A DNA stretch of 64,000 nucleotides from JBBQUN01 sp038212405 (GCA_038212405.1 JBBQUN010000001.1:1-64000); one strand, 5' to 3'; shown: positions 8,947 through 17,533, counted from the first letter of the stretch. Translations and numbers: made by a program. Notes: a model not told the origin generated them from the letters alone.

Positions 8947-8966
8947 TGGATTGGCGAACCAATCCA
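8947..8966. promoter_or_regulatory. perfect 8-bp inverted repeat in a divergent promoter region
   Basis: TGGATTGG (8947-8954) and CCAATCCA (8959-8966) are exact inverted copies around CGAA. The element lies between the oxidoreductase gene and the zinc-finger protein gene, which diverge, so it could be an operator for both. Confidence 0.5.
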
Positions 8967-9025
8967 AATCGGCCTTCCCTCCGAAGCATGGTCGACGAAC
9001 CATCAGCAAACGAACGGCGAGATCG

Positions 9026-9313
9026 GTGTACCAACGAACGACAGCTTCGGCGGAAACGCAGACATCGTTCGTCGATGCTCACCTTGCGGTTGGCGCCTTC
9101 GTCTGTGATGCACTCGACCCGAGCGAACGGATCGAGTTCGAGCGGCATCTCAGCAGTTGTGTGACGTGCCGCGATGAGGTCAAGGCCTTCAACGAACTGG
9201 TGCTGCACCTCGGGGTGCGTGGTGTGCACCCGTCACCGCTGGTTCGATCCAGCGTGCTGGGATCGCTGCGCCATGTCCGGCAAGCGTCACCAACGGTGGC
9301 CCCCCGCCCCTGA
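9026..9313 (+). CDS. small zinc-finger protein, anti-sigma-factor-like
   Basis: A 95-residue soluble protein related to the N-terminal zinc-finger domain of anti-sigma factors: AHLAVGAFVCDALDPSERIEFERHL is followed by SSCVTC, giving H-x3-C-x2-C. Unlike the protein at 261-1028 it has no transmembrane helix or sensor domain, and no sigma gene is adjacent. The GTG at 9026 is the nearest in-frame start before the conserved region; an open frame continues to 8720 across the divergent oxidoreductase gene. It may sequester a sigma factor encoded elsewhere or respond directly to redox or zinc, as ZAS proteins do. The start is uncertain. Confidence 0.6.
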   Translation: MYQRTTASAETQTSFVDAHLAVGAFVCDALDPSERIEFERHLSSCVTCRDEVKAFNELVLHLGVRGVHPSPLVRSSVLGSLRHVRQASPTVAPRP

Positions 9314-9344
9314 CACGGCGAGGAGGATGGTGTCGACCTGTCGG

Positions 9345-10139
9345 TCAGGCCGGCGGGTCCCATGGGATACAGGCCGAGAGTTGGCGGCCCTGCGCGAGGA
9401 GTCGACCGTCGCTCGACCACGCCTCGGTCTCGGTATCGACGTAGCCGTCGATGGAGATGGTTGCTCGATTGGTCATGGCGACCCAGCCTTGGTAGGGCGT
9501 CTCGAGCGTGTCGAAGACGTGGACGGTCAAGTCGATGGTGGTTGCCATGAGGCTTGGGCCGTCGAGCATGAGGAGCGGCGGGGGCCAGGCGTCGCATAGT
9601 GCCACCAGCATGGCGAGGTCGATCGGGGAGTGATCGACCGGGCGAATCCAGCCCGATACCTCGGCGAGCGGACCTCGAATCGCAGGAAAGCCGCCGCGCA
9701 CGTAACGGGTGTCATACCGCGAACGAATCATCTTGGGATCGGGCCACTCCTCCGGCTCGATCGATTCGGGATCGGGGAAGGCGGGTGCCGAGCGCACGTT
9801 CCAGGTTGGTCCTTCCCGCTTGGCCGCCAGCACGCCGCGTCCGACGGCGAGCAGCTTGCCCTCGCGGCTGAGGTTGGCGTCGATCACCGTGGCCGATCGG
9901 CCTTCGCGCAGCACACCGGTCTGGAGCTCGGCCATTCCGGGGGTGCCGGGAGCGAGACAGTGCACGGTGAGTGAACGAAGATCGTTGCGATCGGTTGCGG
10001 TCATCAGGCCCTTGGCCAGCAGACCGGCAAGATAGCCGCCGTTCGCTCCCACCCCGACGGACCAGCGATCCGATACATCGACGCGATACCCGCCGGTTCG
10101 CGTCAGTTCGAGCGCGGTGTCAGTGTGGAATTGGTTCAC
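9345..10139 (-). CDS. acyl-CoA thioesterase family protein (double hotdog)
   Basis: A 264-residue protein of the TesB-like / 4HBT_3 thioesterase group: the N-terminal half contains VGANGGYLAGLLAKGL, with the hotdog helix that lines the CoA pocket, and the C-terminal half has a second hotdog repeat (DLTVHVFDT, WSSDGRLLAQGRQL). It would hydrolyse acyl-CoA thioesters in the cytosol. The GTG start at 10139 is preceded by GAGGAG at a 7-nt gap, a strong ribosome binding site. It stands alone between a convergent zinc-finger gene and uppP in the same orientation. Confidence 0.8.
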   Translation of the reverse strand: MNQFHTDTALELTRTGGYRVDVSDRWSVGVGANGGYLAGLLAKGLMTATDRNDLRSLTVHCLAPGTPGMAELQTGVLREGRSATVIDANLSREGKLLAVGRGVLAAKREGPTWNVRSAPAFPDPESIEPEEWPDPKMIRSRYDTRYVRGGFPAIRGPLAEVSGWIRPVDHSPIDLAMLVALCDAWPPPLLMLDGPSLMATTIDLTVHVFDTLETPYQGWVAMTNRATISIDGYVDTETEAWSSDGRLLAQGRQLSACIPWDPPA

Positions 10140-10202
10140 GGGTGAGCTCCTCGGGTGACTCCGGAGCGTGCCCGGACCGCCTTGTTTGTCTGGAATACTG
10201 TG

Positions 10203-11045
10203 TTATAGAGCGCCGACGCCAAGTGCGGCAAAGGCGGCAGCACCAATGGCGATCCGGTAGTAGCCGAAGATCTCGAAACCCTTCTCCTCGAGCCAGTTCA
10301 CCATCCACTTGACGGCGACCATGGCGGACACGAACGCAACGGCGAGCCCGATGAGCGGGTTGACCACCCCGAACTGGTCGATCAGCGCCGGCCCGTTCTG
10401 TAGGCCCTCGAAGGCGGTGGCGGCGCTCAGCGTGATGAGCCCGAGCAGGAAGCTGAACTCGACGGCGGCCTTGAGGGACAGTCCGATGAGCAGTCCGGCG
10501 ATGATCACGGTGAAGCTGCGGCTGGTGCCTGGCCACATGGCGATGGCCTGGAGTCCGCCGATGATGAGCGCATCCTGCGCGGTGATCTGATCCAACGCCT
10601 TCCCCGGCTTGGTCATGAAGCCGGTGCGACTCAAGTACAGAATCACGAGGCCGCCGACCACCCAGGACAATGCGATCGGCCAGACGCCGAAGAGGTACTG
10701 GCGGACCGGGTCTTGGATGACCAGACCGATGATGGCGGTGGGGACGAACGCGGTGATCACGGCGATGAGGATGTGCCGCCCTTCTTCGCTGCGACCGACG
10801 AGGCCGTCGAGCATCTGGCGAATGCGGCCCCAGTACAGGAAGAGAACCGCCAGGATCGCGCCGGCCTGAATGCAGATGGCGTAGGTCTCGAGCGCAAGAT
10901 CGGTGGCTTCATCGCCGCCAAGTCCGAGCATCTTCTGCACCACCAGCAGGTGCCCGGTGGAGCTGACCGGGAGGTACTCGGTCAGGCCTTCGACGAGTCC
11001 GAGGATGATCGAATCGGTGACAGAGAGATCGGCAGAGTTCGACAC
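10203..11045 (-). CDS. uppP: undecaprenyl-diphosphatase
   Basis: A 280-residue integral membrane enzyme that dephosphorylates undecaprenyl diphosphate to recycle the lipid carrier of peptidoglycan and other cell-wall polymers. The first signature, EGLTEYLPVSSTGHL, with its two essential Glu residues and the SSTGH, lies directly after the N-terminus. The second, PGTSRS, carries the catalytic Arg; the residue after it is Phe rather than the frequent Gly. About eight hydrophobic helices follow the family layout. The start is GTG 11045 with a -10-like TACTGT 7 nt before it. Loss or variation of such enzymes affects bacitracin sensitivity (family knowledge). Confidence 0.92.
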   Translation of the reverse strand: MSNSADLSVTDSIILGLVEGLTEYLPVSSTGHLLVVQKMLGLGGDEATDLALETYAICIQAGAILAVLFLYWGRIRQMLDGLVGRSEEGRHILIAVITAFVPTAIIGLVIQDPVRQYLFGVWPIALSWVVGGLVILYLSRTGFMTKPGKALDQITAQDALIIGGLQAIAMWPGTSRSFTVIIAGLLIGLSLKAAVEFSFLLGLITLSAATAFEGLQNGPALIDQFGVVNPLIGLAVAFVSAMVAVKWMVNWLEEKGFEIFGYYRIAIGAAAFAALGVGAL

Positions 11046-11052
11046 CCGGTCG

Positions 11053-11058
11053 ACAGTA
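11053..11058 (-). promoter_or_regulatory. -10 element of uppP (leaderless)
   Basis: On the minus strand TACTGT ends 7 nt before the GTG start at 11045, and no Shine-Dalgarno sequence is present. Confidence 0.5.
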
Positions 11059-11092
11059 CTCGGGCCATTCGCCGTTGGCGGTGAGCAAAACG

Positions 11093-11254
11093 TTACGGTT
11101 CGACCAGGTCATCTTTCTCGGGCTCGAGGAGCGCGATGAGCTGCTCGCCCTTGGTCTGGCCGAAGCGGACCGATGGCTCCTCACCGATCGCCAAACTGCC
11201 CAGTCCTCGGTGCGGCTTGGATGTGACTGTCGCCTCACCTGCTCGTCGGCTCAC
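11093..11254 (-). CDS. possible small hypothetical protein (53 aa)
   Basis: Reading the minus strand from a GTG at 11254 gives a 53-residue frame with G/C-rich third positions and a plausible soluble composition (it contains LGSLAIGEEPSVRFG and ends EPEKDDLVEP). It lies upstream of uppP in the same direction with a 47-nt gap. No family is recognised and no clear ribosome binding site is seen. A competing plus-strand frame covers the same bases; codon pattern favours the minus strand only weakly. Confidence 0.35.
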   Translation of the reverse strand: MSRRAGEATVTSKPHRGLGSLAIGEEPSVRFGQTKGEQLIALLEPEKDDLVEP

Positions 11255-11386
11255 GAAACCATCGAATCGTACCGATACTCTGTCGTAGCGTTATTCGGTG
11301 ATCGTCGGAGCGATTCTTCGTCACCTGTTGTTTTCGTGCTCGCTGACGTGCCCCCGAAGGTCACGCTCTACCGAAGGAATACCCGC

Positions 11387-13774
11387 ATGTTCGCTCGTCT
11401 TGGCCGATGGTGTTTCCAGAACCGTTGGAAGACCGTCATTGCCTGGGTGGTCCTCCTCGCCGCCATGACCGGCATCGGTCAATTCGTCGTCGGTCCGTCG
11501 TTCAACGGTGAATTCACCATCCCCGCTTCGGAGAGCTCCGAAGGCTTCACCGTGTTGGGCGAATACTTCCCGGGGCAAGGCAGCGGCGGCCAGGTCGGCA
11601 ACATCGTGTTCAAAGCCGACCAGGGAGTCAACGACCAAGACGTCGTCGCCGAGATGTCGGCACTGTTCGACGAAGTAGGCGCGATCGAAGGCGTCTCACT
11701 CACCAGCCCGTACACCTCGTTTGGTGCCAGTCAGATCAACCAGGCCGGCAACGTCGCCTATGCCCAACTCAACCTCGATGCCGAAATCGATCAGACCGAG
11801 TCTGCGGTCATCGGTGAAGAGATCATCGCCATCTTGCCCTCGCTCGACGGGGTCGAGATCGAAGTCGGTGGTGCAGCCCTCGGAGCATTCGAACCGCCTG
11901 AGTCGGAACTGATCGGCCTGGCCTTCGCCATCGTGGTGTTGATCGTTTCTTTCGGATCCGTGCTCGCCATGGGCTTGCCGATCAGCGTTGCTCTCTTCGG
12001 CGTTGGCACCGGGGCCGGCGTCATTGCGTTGATCTCGAACCTCACGACCATGCCGGACTTCGCCCCAACGCTGGGTGCCATGATCGGTCTCGGGGTCGGC
12101 ATCGACTACGCCCTCTTCATCGTCACCCGCTACCGCGAGGGCACGCGCGAGGGACTGTCGCCGGAAGAGGCGACCGTTCGGGCCATGGATACCGCCGGGC
12201 GAGCCGTTGCCTTTGCCGGCGTCACCGTGGTGGTCTCGCTGCTCGGCATGTTGCTGATCGGCCTCGCCTTCATCTCCGGTCTCGGCATCGGCGCAGCAAC
12301 GGTCGTCACCGTTACCTTGGCTGCGTCGCTCACCTTGCTGCCGGCATTGCTCGGCATCGCTCAGCATCGAGTCGAAGTGACCCGCTACCGCGGCCTCATC
12401 GCTGCCGGGTTCATTGCCGTCGCGCTGTTGGGCGTCGGCCTCGGCATCCGCCCGCTTCTGCTGGGCGCCCCACTTGCTCTCGCCACGCTCGTCCTCGGGT
12501 TTCTTCATCGATTGCCGTTCGTCGGTTCGGCCCTCCCGCGCATACCGCTGCTCAGCAGCGAGGTGCCAAGGCGAGAGCCAAAGCCGGTGCGAGAGACGTT
12601 CTCCTACCGCTGGGCGCACCTCGTCCAGGACCATCCGGTCATTGGGTTGCTCGTTGGTGGCGGCGTGCTCGTTGTGCTCGCCATCCCTGTGCTCAGCCTT
12701 CGTCTCGGTTTCTCCGATGAGGGCAACTTCAATGAGGAGACCACGACTCGCAAGGCTTACGACTTGCTCGCCGAGGGGTTCGGCCCGGGCTTCAACGGTC
12801 CGTTCGTCGTCGTTGCCGAACTTGGTTCGCCGCAGGATCTCGAGGTCATCCAAGGGCTCCAGGCCGCCCTGGCCGCCGACCCCGGTGTTGCCTTCGTTGC
12901 TCCGCCATTCCCGAACGACCTCGACGACCCTTCTGCCTCCGATGCCGCCCTGATCCAGGTCATTCCGGCGACAGCGCCCCAGGACGCCGAGACGTCGGAC
13001 TTGGTCGAGCATCTTCGCTACGACGTCATTCCCACTGCTCTCGACGGCAGCACGGCGACGGTGTACCTCACCGGAGCGGTGCCGGCCTCGATCGACTTCA
13101 CGTCGTACCTCGCTCAGCGCATCTTCGTGTTCTTCGGTGTGGTGCTTGCGGTGTCGTTCGTGTTGCTGATGATGGTGTTCCGCTCGCTGCTCGTTCCGCT
13201 CAAGGCCGTGGTGATGAACATGCTGTCGATCGCCTCGGCGTTCGGTGTCGCTGTCATGATCTTCCAATGGGGCTGGGGGTCGGCCTTCTTCGGCGTCGAG
13301 CCGGCACCGATCGAACCGTTCGTGCCGATGATGCTGTTCGCCATCGTCTTCGGACTCTCGATGGACTACGAGGTCTTCCTGCTCTCACGGGTGAAAGAGG
13401 AGTACGACCACTCCGGCGACCCGGTCGGCTCGGTGGCCGACGGCCTGGCGGCAACGGCCCGCGTCATCACCGCTGCGGCTGCGATCATGGTGGTGGTGTT
13501 CGGCAGCTTCTTGTTCGAAGACACCCGCATCATCAAGCTGTTCGGCCTCGGTCTCGCCGTTGCGGTGCTGCTCGATGCTTCACTGGTTCGTATGTTGCTC
13601 GTTCCGGCGACGATGCGACTGCTGGGCGCCAAGAACTGGTGGTTGCCGGGGTGGCTCGACAAGATCTTGCCGTCGCTCAACGTCGAGGGCCCGGTCGATA
13701 CTCATGAGCATCACCCCGATGACGACGACGGCGTCCACGGCCAGTCTGAACAAGAACCGGTCCTCGTTTCCTGA
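11387..13774 (+). CDS. MMPL family RND-type membrane transporter
   Basis: A 795-residue transporter with the two-repeat MMPL/RND layout: one helix, a large extracytoplasmic loop (about 45-190), five helices, then the same again. Both repeats carry the family motif after their core helix: GIDYALFIVTRYREG in the first and SMDYEVFLLSRVKEEY in the second, with the proton-relay Asp-Tyr. MmpL proteins export lipids, glycolipids or siderophores across the cell membrane using proton flow. The ATG at 11387 is preceded by AAGGA with an 8-nt gap. No accessory MmpS gene is adjacent. Substrate unknown. Confidence 0.88.
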   Translation: MFARLGRWCFQNRWKTVIAWVVLLAAMTGIGQFVVGPSFNGEFTIPASESSEGFTVLGEYFPGQGSGGQVGNIVFKADQGVNDQDVVAEMSALFDEVGAIEGVSLTSPYTSFGASQINQAGNVAYAQLNLDAEIDQTESAVIGEEIIAILPSLDGVEIEVGGAALGAFEPPESELIGLAFAIVVLIVSFGSVLAMGLPISVALFGVGTGAGVIALISNLTTMPDFAPTLGAMIGLGVGIDYALFIVTRYREGTREGLSPEEATVRAMDTAGRAVAFAGVTVVVSLLGMLLIGLAFISGLGIGAATVVTVTLAASLTLLPALLGIAQHRVEVTRYRGLIAAGFIAVALLGVGLGIRPLLLGAPLALATLVLGFLHRLPFVGSALPRIPLLSSEVPRREPKPVRETFSYRWAHLVQDHPVIGLLVGGGVLVVLAIPVLSLRLGFSDEGNFNEETTTRKAYDLLAEGFGPGFNGPFVVVAELGSPQDLEVIQGLQAALAADPGVAFVAPPFPNDLDDPSASDAALIQVIPATAPQDAETSDLVEHLRYDVIPTALDGSTATVYLTGAVPASIDFTSYLAQRIFVFFGVVLAVSFVLLMMVFRSLLVPLKAVVMNMLSIASAFGVAVMIFQWGWGSAFFGVEPAPIEPFVPMMLFAIVFGLSMDYEVFLLSRVKEEYDHSGDPVGSVADGLAATARVITAAAAIMVVVFGSFLFEDTRIIKLFGLGLAVAVLLDASLVRMLLVPATMRLLGAKNWWLPGWLDKILPSLNVEGPVDTHEHHPDDDDGVHGQSEQEPVLVS

Positions 13775-13825
13775 CCGTCGAGGACAGCCCAACGCAGCCT
13801 TTGGCGAGTAGATCCTTGCCGAGCC

Positions 13826-14401
13826 TCAGGCGAGAAGGTCGTGGAGTGCGGGGTCGTTGTCGATGTGGCCGGCGGCGAACGGACACAGCGGTTCGATCCG
13901 ACGGCCGTCAGCTCGAATGATCTCGAGCAAGCCGTCCATCAGCCGGGCGCCGTAGCCCTGGCCTCGGTGCTGGACGAGCGTCTCGACGTGGGGCATCACG
14001 ATGGTGGTGCCCCGCTGGCGATAGTCGGCGAAGCCGACGAGTTCGCCGTCGTTGGTCATCTCGAACCGGTTGGCCTCGGGCTTGTCGGTCACGAGGAATC
14101 CACCGGCAGCCGCTGCCGGACGTGACGTCGTTGCTGCTGGCGAGGGTGTCGTCGTGGTGTCGGCCAGCTCAGCGAGTTTCGCGGCCAGGGCGGCGTTGGA
14201 CGGCTCGACCAGGTGGGAATCGTCATCGAAGACCACGACCGGGATGCGCTTCACGCCGTTGTTGCGCTCGAGTACCACGGCCGTCTGGTCCGGGTGGGCC
14301 TCGAGATCGATCCAGTCGTAGGCGATGTCGTGTTCGGCGAAATAGGCCTTGGCCCGAATGCAGTCGCCGCACCAGTCTTTGCCGTACATCGTGATGGTCA
14401 T
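13826..14401 (-). CDS. fusion of mycoredoxin/glutaredoxin-like domain and YjdJ-type GNAT acetyltransferase
   Basis: A 191-residue two-domain protein. Residues 1-75 are a glutaredoxin/mycoredoxin fold with the active site WCGDC near the N-terminus, a cis-Pro motif RIPVVVFDD, and a final helix. After an Ala/Thr-rich linker (about 80-105), the rest is a compact GNAT domain of the YjdJ type (NDGELVGFADYR, HRGQGYGARLMDGLLE with the acetyl-CoA loop, and a final CPFAAGHID). Each part is usually a separate protein. The linkage suggests a redox-controlled acetyltransferase, or reduction and acetyl transfer on one substrate; this is inference. ATG 14401 is preferred to a TTG at 14413. Confidence 0.8.
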   Translation of the reverse strand: MTITMYGKDWCGDCIRAKAYFAEHDIAYDWIDLEAHPDQTAVVLERNNGVKRIPVVVFDDDSHLVEPSNAALAAKLAELADTTTTPSPAATTSRPAAAAGGFLVTDKPEANRFEMTNDGELVGFADYRQRGTTIVMPHVETLVQHRGQGYGARLMDGLLEIIRADGRRIEPLCPFAAGHIDNDPALHDLLA

Positions 14402-14471
14402 GGCTGTCGACAACCCCGGGACCTGGTCGGGTAATCCCGATATGTCGACTCGGGGCTTCGCAAGGCAGGGA

Positions 14472-14477
14472 TAGCCT
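14472..14477 (+). promoter_or_regulatory. -10 element of proS (leaderless)
   Basis: TAGCCT ends 6 nt before the ATG at 14484, with no ribosome binding site between them. Confidence 0.5.
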
Positions 14478-14483
14478 CGGCGG

Positions 14484-16190
14484 ATGCGTTGGTCCCAGCT
14501 GTTCGTCCCTACTCTCCGCGATGCTCCCGGCGACGCCGTTGCCCCGAGTCATGCGTTGCTGGTTCGTGGCGGGTTCATCCGCCAACTCCACGCCGGACAC
14601 TATTCGATGCTGCCGTTGGGTTGGCGGGTGCATCAGAAGGTGGCCAACATCGTTCGTCAAGAAATCGACGCCATCGGCGGCCAAGAGTTCCTGTTGCCCA
14701 CCATGCACCCGGCCGGCATCTGGCAGCAGTCGGGTCGTTGGGACACCATGGGCGAGATCATGTTCCGCTTGAAGGATCGGCGTGACAACGACCTGGCCCT
14801 CGGGATCACCCACGAAGAGATCTTTGCCACCGTCGCCACCGAGCTCAGCTCCTACAAGCAGCTGCCACAGTGCTGGTACCACATCCAGACCAAGTTCCGT
14901 GACGAGGCCCGACCCAAGTCCGGTCTGTTGCGGGTGCGCGAGTTCGCAATGAAGGACTCCTACAGCTTCGACATCGACGACGCCGGTCTCGACGCACAGT
15001 TCGAAGCGCACGACGGCGCCTACCGACGCATCTTCGAGCGTCTCAACATTCCCGCCTTCGGCGTCCAAGCCAGCTCGGGTGCGATGGGCGGGAGCAGCTC
15101 GATCGAGTTCATGACCCCGTCCGACGCTGGTGAAGACGACGTAGCCCGCTGTGGTTCGTGTGGTTACGCCGCCAACATCGAGAAGGCAACCTCACGAGTC
15201 GATGTCATCGCCGATGACGCACCGCCCCCTGCGCCCGAGATGTTCGACACTCCCGGCGTCCGCACCATCGCGGCCCTCGAGACCTTCGACGGTGGTGCTG
15301 CCGCCAACCGCCAGCTGAAGACACTGGTCATGGTGGCCGATGGAGCAATGATCCTCGTCGTTGTTCGTGGCGATCATCAGCTCAACGTGCAGAAGCTGCT
15401 CGACACCACCGGCGCCATCGAGATCCGCCCTGCCGATGCCGACGAAGTGTTCGCAGTGCTCGGCGCCCATCCCGGCAGCCTCGGTGCCGTTGGCATCGAT
15501 CAGCTTTCGGTTCATGTGGATGAAGCGTTGCGTGGGCGTACCAACATGACCACCGGCGCCAACCAAGATGACAAGCACTACCGCGGCGTCGACGTCGAGC
15601 GCGACCTGCGCATCACGCAGTGGGTTGATGTCCGCGAGGTGGCTGCAGGCGAGCCCTGCCCCACGTGCGGCGAAGCAATCGAGATCGTCCGCTGCATCGA
15701 GATCGGCCACATCTTCAAGCTCGGCACCGTCTACGCCGACAAGTTCGGTGTCACCGTTTCCGATGCCGACGGCAAGATCGCCCCGGTCGTGATGGGCAGC
15801 TATGGGATTGGCATCGGCCGCAACATGGCTGCTGTCATCGAGGCGAACTACGACGACAAGGGCATGATCTGGCCGGTTTCGGTCGCTCCCTTCGAGGCCC
15901 TCATCACGCTCATGCGGATCGACGACGAAACGCTCGCTGCCGGCAACACGCTGTACGCCGAGCTGAAGGCGGCCGGGGTCGACGTGTTGATCGACGATCG
16001 CGATGCCAGGGCCGGAGTGAAGTTCGCCGATGCCGAGCTCATCGGTATTCCGTACCGTCTCACGGTTGGCCCGAAGGGTCTGGCTGCCGGAGAGATCGAG
16101 TTCACCGAGCGGCGTACCGGCGAGACCGTCAACGTTGCGATGAGCGAGATCGTCGCAACGGTGGCGGATCGAGTCAACGCCGAGCGCTGA
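14484..16190 (+). CDS. proS: proline--tRNA ligase, bacterial type
   Basis: A 568-residue class II aminoacyl-tRNA synthetase that charges tRNA-Pro. Class II motifs are visible: motif 2 in QTKFRDEARPKSGLLRVREF and motif 3 in YGIGIGRNMAAVIEA. Between them lies the insertion domain (about 225-390) that edits mis-charged Ala-tRNA in bacterial enzymes, and the C-terminus (about 465-568) is the anticodon-binding domain (VDVLIDDRDARAGVKFADAEL). Length matches the bacterial family. A -10-like hexamer just upstream indicates a leaderless transcript. It is divergent from the mycoredoxin-GNAT gene. Confidence 0.96.
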   Translation: MRWSQLFVPTLRDAPGDAVAPSHALLVRGGFIRQLHAGHYSMLPLGWRVHQKVANIVRQEIDAIGGQEFLLPTMHPAGIWQQSGRWDTMGEIMFRLKDRRDNDLALGITHEEIFATVATELSSYKQLPQCWYHIQTKFRDEARPKSGLLRVREFAMKDSYSFDIDDAGLDAQFEAHDGAYRRIFERLNIPAFGVQASSGAMGGSSSIEFMTPSDAGEDDVARCGSCGYAANIEKATSRVDVIADDAPPPAPEMFDTPGVRTIAALETFDGGAAANRQLKTLVMVADGAMILVVVRGDHQLNVQKLLDTTGAIEIRPADADEVFAVLGAHPGSLGAVGIDQLSVHVDEALRGRTNMTTGANQDDKHYRGVDVERDLRITQWVDVREVAAGEPCPTCGEAIEIVRCIEIGHIFKLGTVYADKFGVTVSDADGKIAPVVMGSYGIGIGRNMAAVIEANYDDKGMIWPVSVAPFEALITLMRIDDETLAAGNTLYAELKAAGVDVLIDDRDARAGVKFADAELIGIPYRLTVGPKGLAAGEIEFTERRTGETVNVAMSEIVATVADRVNAER

Positions 16191-16222
16191 ACCTCGTCCT
16201 GATCGGCGAGAGTGGCTAGTCG

Positions 16223-17383
16223 CTAGTAGCGCTGACCGGAGCGGGCTCGGGCCAGCTGCACAATGAGAACTTGTTCGACGCCAACGTCGGTCGGGCCGGG
16301 TCGATCATGCAACACAACGAGCCGAGCCAGCGCGGCATGCACGGCGTCGAATCGACCGCGTTCGGCCTTCGCCAGCTTGCGTCGGGCGGACAGCATCGTT
16401 GTGAAGTTGCCGAAAAGTGCGATTTCCTCTGGCGGCAAGGCGTAGCGCTGGGCGAGCCACGGGACGAGTTGGATGAGGCGTCGTTCCTCGTTGCGTCGAG
16501 TGCGGTACAACACGATTGCCGACGAGAAGAACAGAGCGACGAAGACGACGACCGCAGTCAGCAAGAGGAGCGCACCCGAATCACCCCACGAGGCGGTGGC
16601 TGCCAACGAACCATTCCACAGGGCATGCGACGCAACAGCGGCGGCGTAGCCCCAGAGTGCATGGGGGAAAATCGGCTTGCCCTGGGAAACGGCTCGACCG
16701 ATGGCCAAACCGGTCCAAGCGGTGAACAGCGGATGAGCGAATGGACCGAAGAGGGCACGGAGCACGAAGGTCTGGGCGAGCACGCCGCTGTCGGATGACT
16801 GCGCGAAGTAGGTGATGTCTTCGATGACGGCGAACCCCAGGGCGACCCAGCCGGCATAGACGATGCCGTCCATGACACCATCGATTTCGCGTCGCCGCAG
16901 TGCATAGATCACGCCGGCGCCCTTGATGGCTTCTTCGATGATCGGGGCCGAGACCACGGCCGCGGCGACCTCGCCGAATACTGCTGCGACGATGCTGTTG
17001 ATGGTGCCCGAGATGATGACAGCCACGGTCGCGCCCCACAGGAACGCATGGATCAGTGCGGGCATGGGCTCTGGCTCGACCCGGTCGAGCCAGAGCATGA
17101 CCGGGAGCACGATGATGATCGGCACGAAACCAAGCAGAACGGAGATCGGGCTCAGAGCGACGAGGGCGATGAAAATGGGGATGGCAAACAGCGAGGCAAC
17201 GATGACCGGAACGCTGATCCACTCAGGTAGCCGACGACGCTCGGCGCTGCCGCTGACATGCACGGTCCAGGCCCCGCCGTCCCACCAGCGCCAAGGCGCA
17301 ACACCCCACGGATCAGGCAGCCAACCGGGTGGGGTCGGAGTGGACGCATCAACGGAGGTCAGCGGAGCAGAGATGTTGGTCAC
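16223..17383 (-). CDS. PrsW family intramembrane metalloprotease with N-terminal DUF2510
   Basis: A 386-residue membrane protein. Residues about 17-47 form a DUF2510 motif (PPGWLPDPWG, WRWWDGGAWT), common at the N-terminus of actinobacterial membrane proteins. After the first helices the PrsW signatures appear: EEAIKGAGVIYALRRRE, with the paired Glu, then GFAVIEDITYF and a later His-containing helix. PrsW-type proteases cut membrane proteins such as anti-sigma factors; whether the RskA-like protein at 261-1028 is a target is unknown. The start is GTG 17383. The last 90 residues are a soluble tail without a recognised domain. Confidence 0.85.
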   Translation of the reverse strand: MTNISAPLTSVDASTPTPPGWLPDPWGVAPWRWWDGGAWTVHVSGSAERRRLPEWISVPVIVASLFAIPIFIALVALSPISVLLGFVPIIIVLPVMLWLDRVEPEPMPALIHAFLWGATVAVIISGTINSIVAAVFGEVAAAVVSAPIIEEAIKGAGVIYALRRREIDGVMDGIVYAGWVALGFAVIEDITYFAQSSDSGVLAQTFVLRALFGPFAHPLFTAWTGLAIGRAVSQGKPIFPHALWGYAAAVASHALWNGSLAATASWGDSGALLLLTAVVVFVALFFSSAIVLYRTRRNEERRLIQLVPWLAQRYALPPEEIALFGNFTTMLSARRKLAKAERGRFDAVHAALARLVVLHDRPGPTDVGVEQVLIVQLARARSGQRY

Positions 17384-17468
17384 CCAAGCGATGGTGGCGG
17401 TCAGGACCGGCTGATTCTATGGGGACCGCAGCCCGCCCGCTGAACAAGGGCACATGGAGCGAGCGAAC

Positions 17469-17533
17469 GGCTGGTTCAGACAACGGGCTGGTTCAGACAA
17501 TGGCTGGTTCAGACAATGGCTGGTTCAGACAAT
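17469..17533. repeat. four tandem 16-bp repeats over the azlD 3' end
   Basis: GGCTGGTTCAGACAAT occurs three times without change (17486-17501, 17502-17517, 17518-17533), preceded by a copy with one mismatch at 17469-17484 and a 1-nt spacer. The azlD stop codon (minus strand, 17525-17527) lies inside the last unit, so the array looks like repeated duplication of the gene's end. Confidence 0.9.

Larger units (their letters stand above)
11046..11386. other. 341-bp region between uppP and the MMPL gene
   Basis: This divergent spacer holds the uppP promoter at its left edge, a possible minus-strand small gene (11093-11254) and presumably the MMPL promoter nearer 11300-11370. The MMPL frame is open through it back to 11075, but the translated extension is not conserved-looking. 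I see no RNA gene or riboswitch here. Confidence 0.5.

Noticed and set aside
9079..9597. Minus-strand frame opposite the zinc-finger gene
   Set aside because: It overlaps two supported genes and is Arg/Pro/Ser-rich shadow sequence.
11696..13267. A 523-codon open frame on the minus strand opposite the MMPL gene
   Set aside because: It is a shadow of the transporter: the composition is Arg/Asp/His/Glu-rich as expected for the complement of GC-rich codons, with no recognisable domain.
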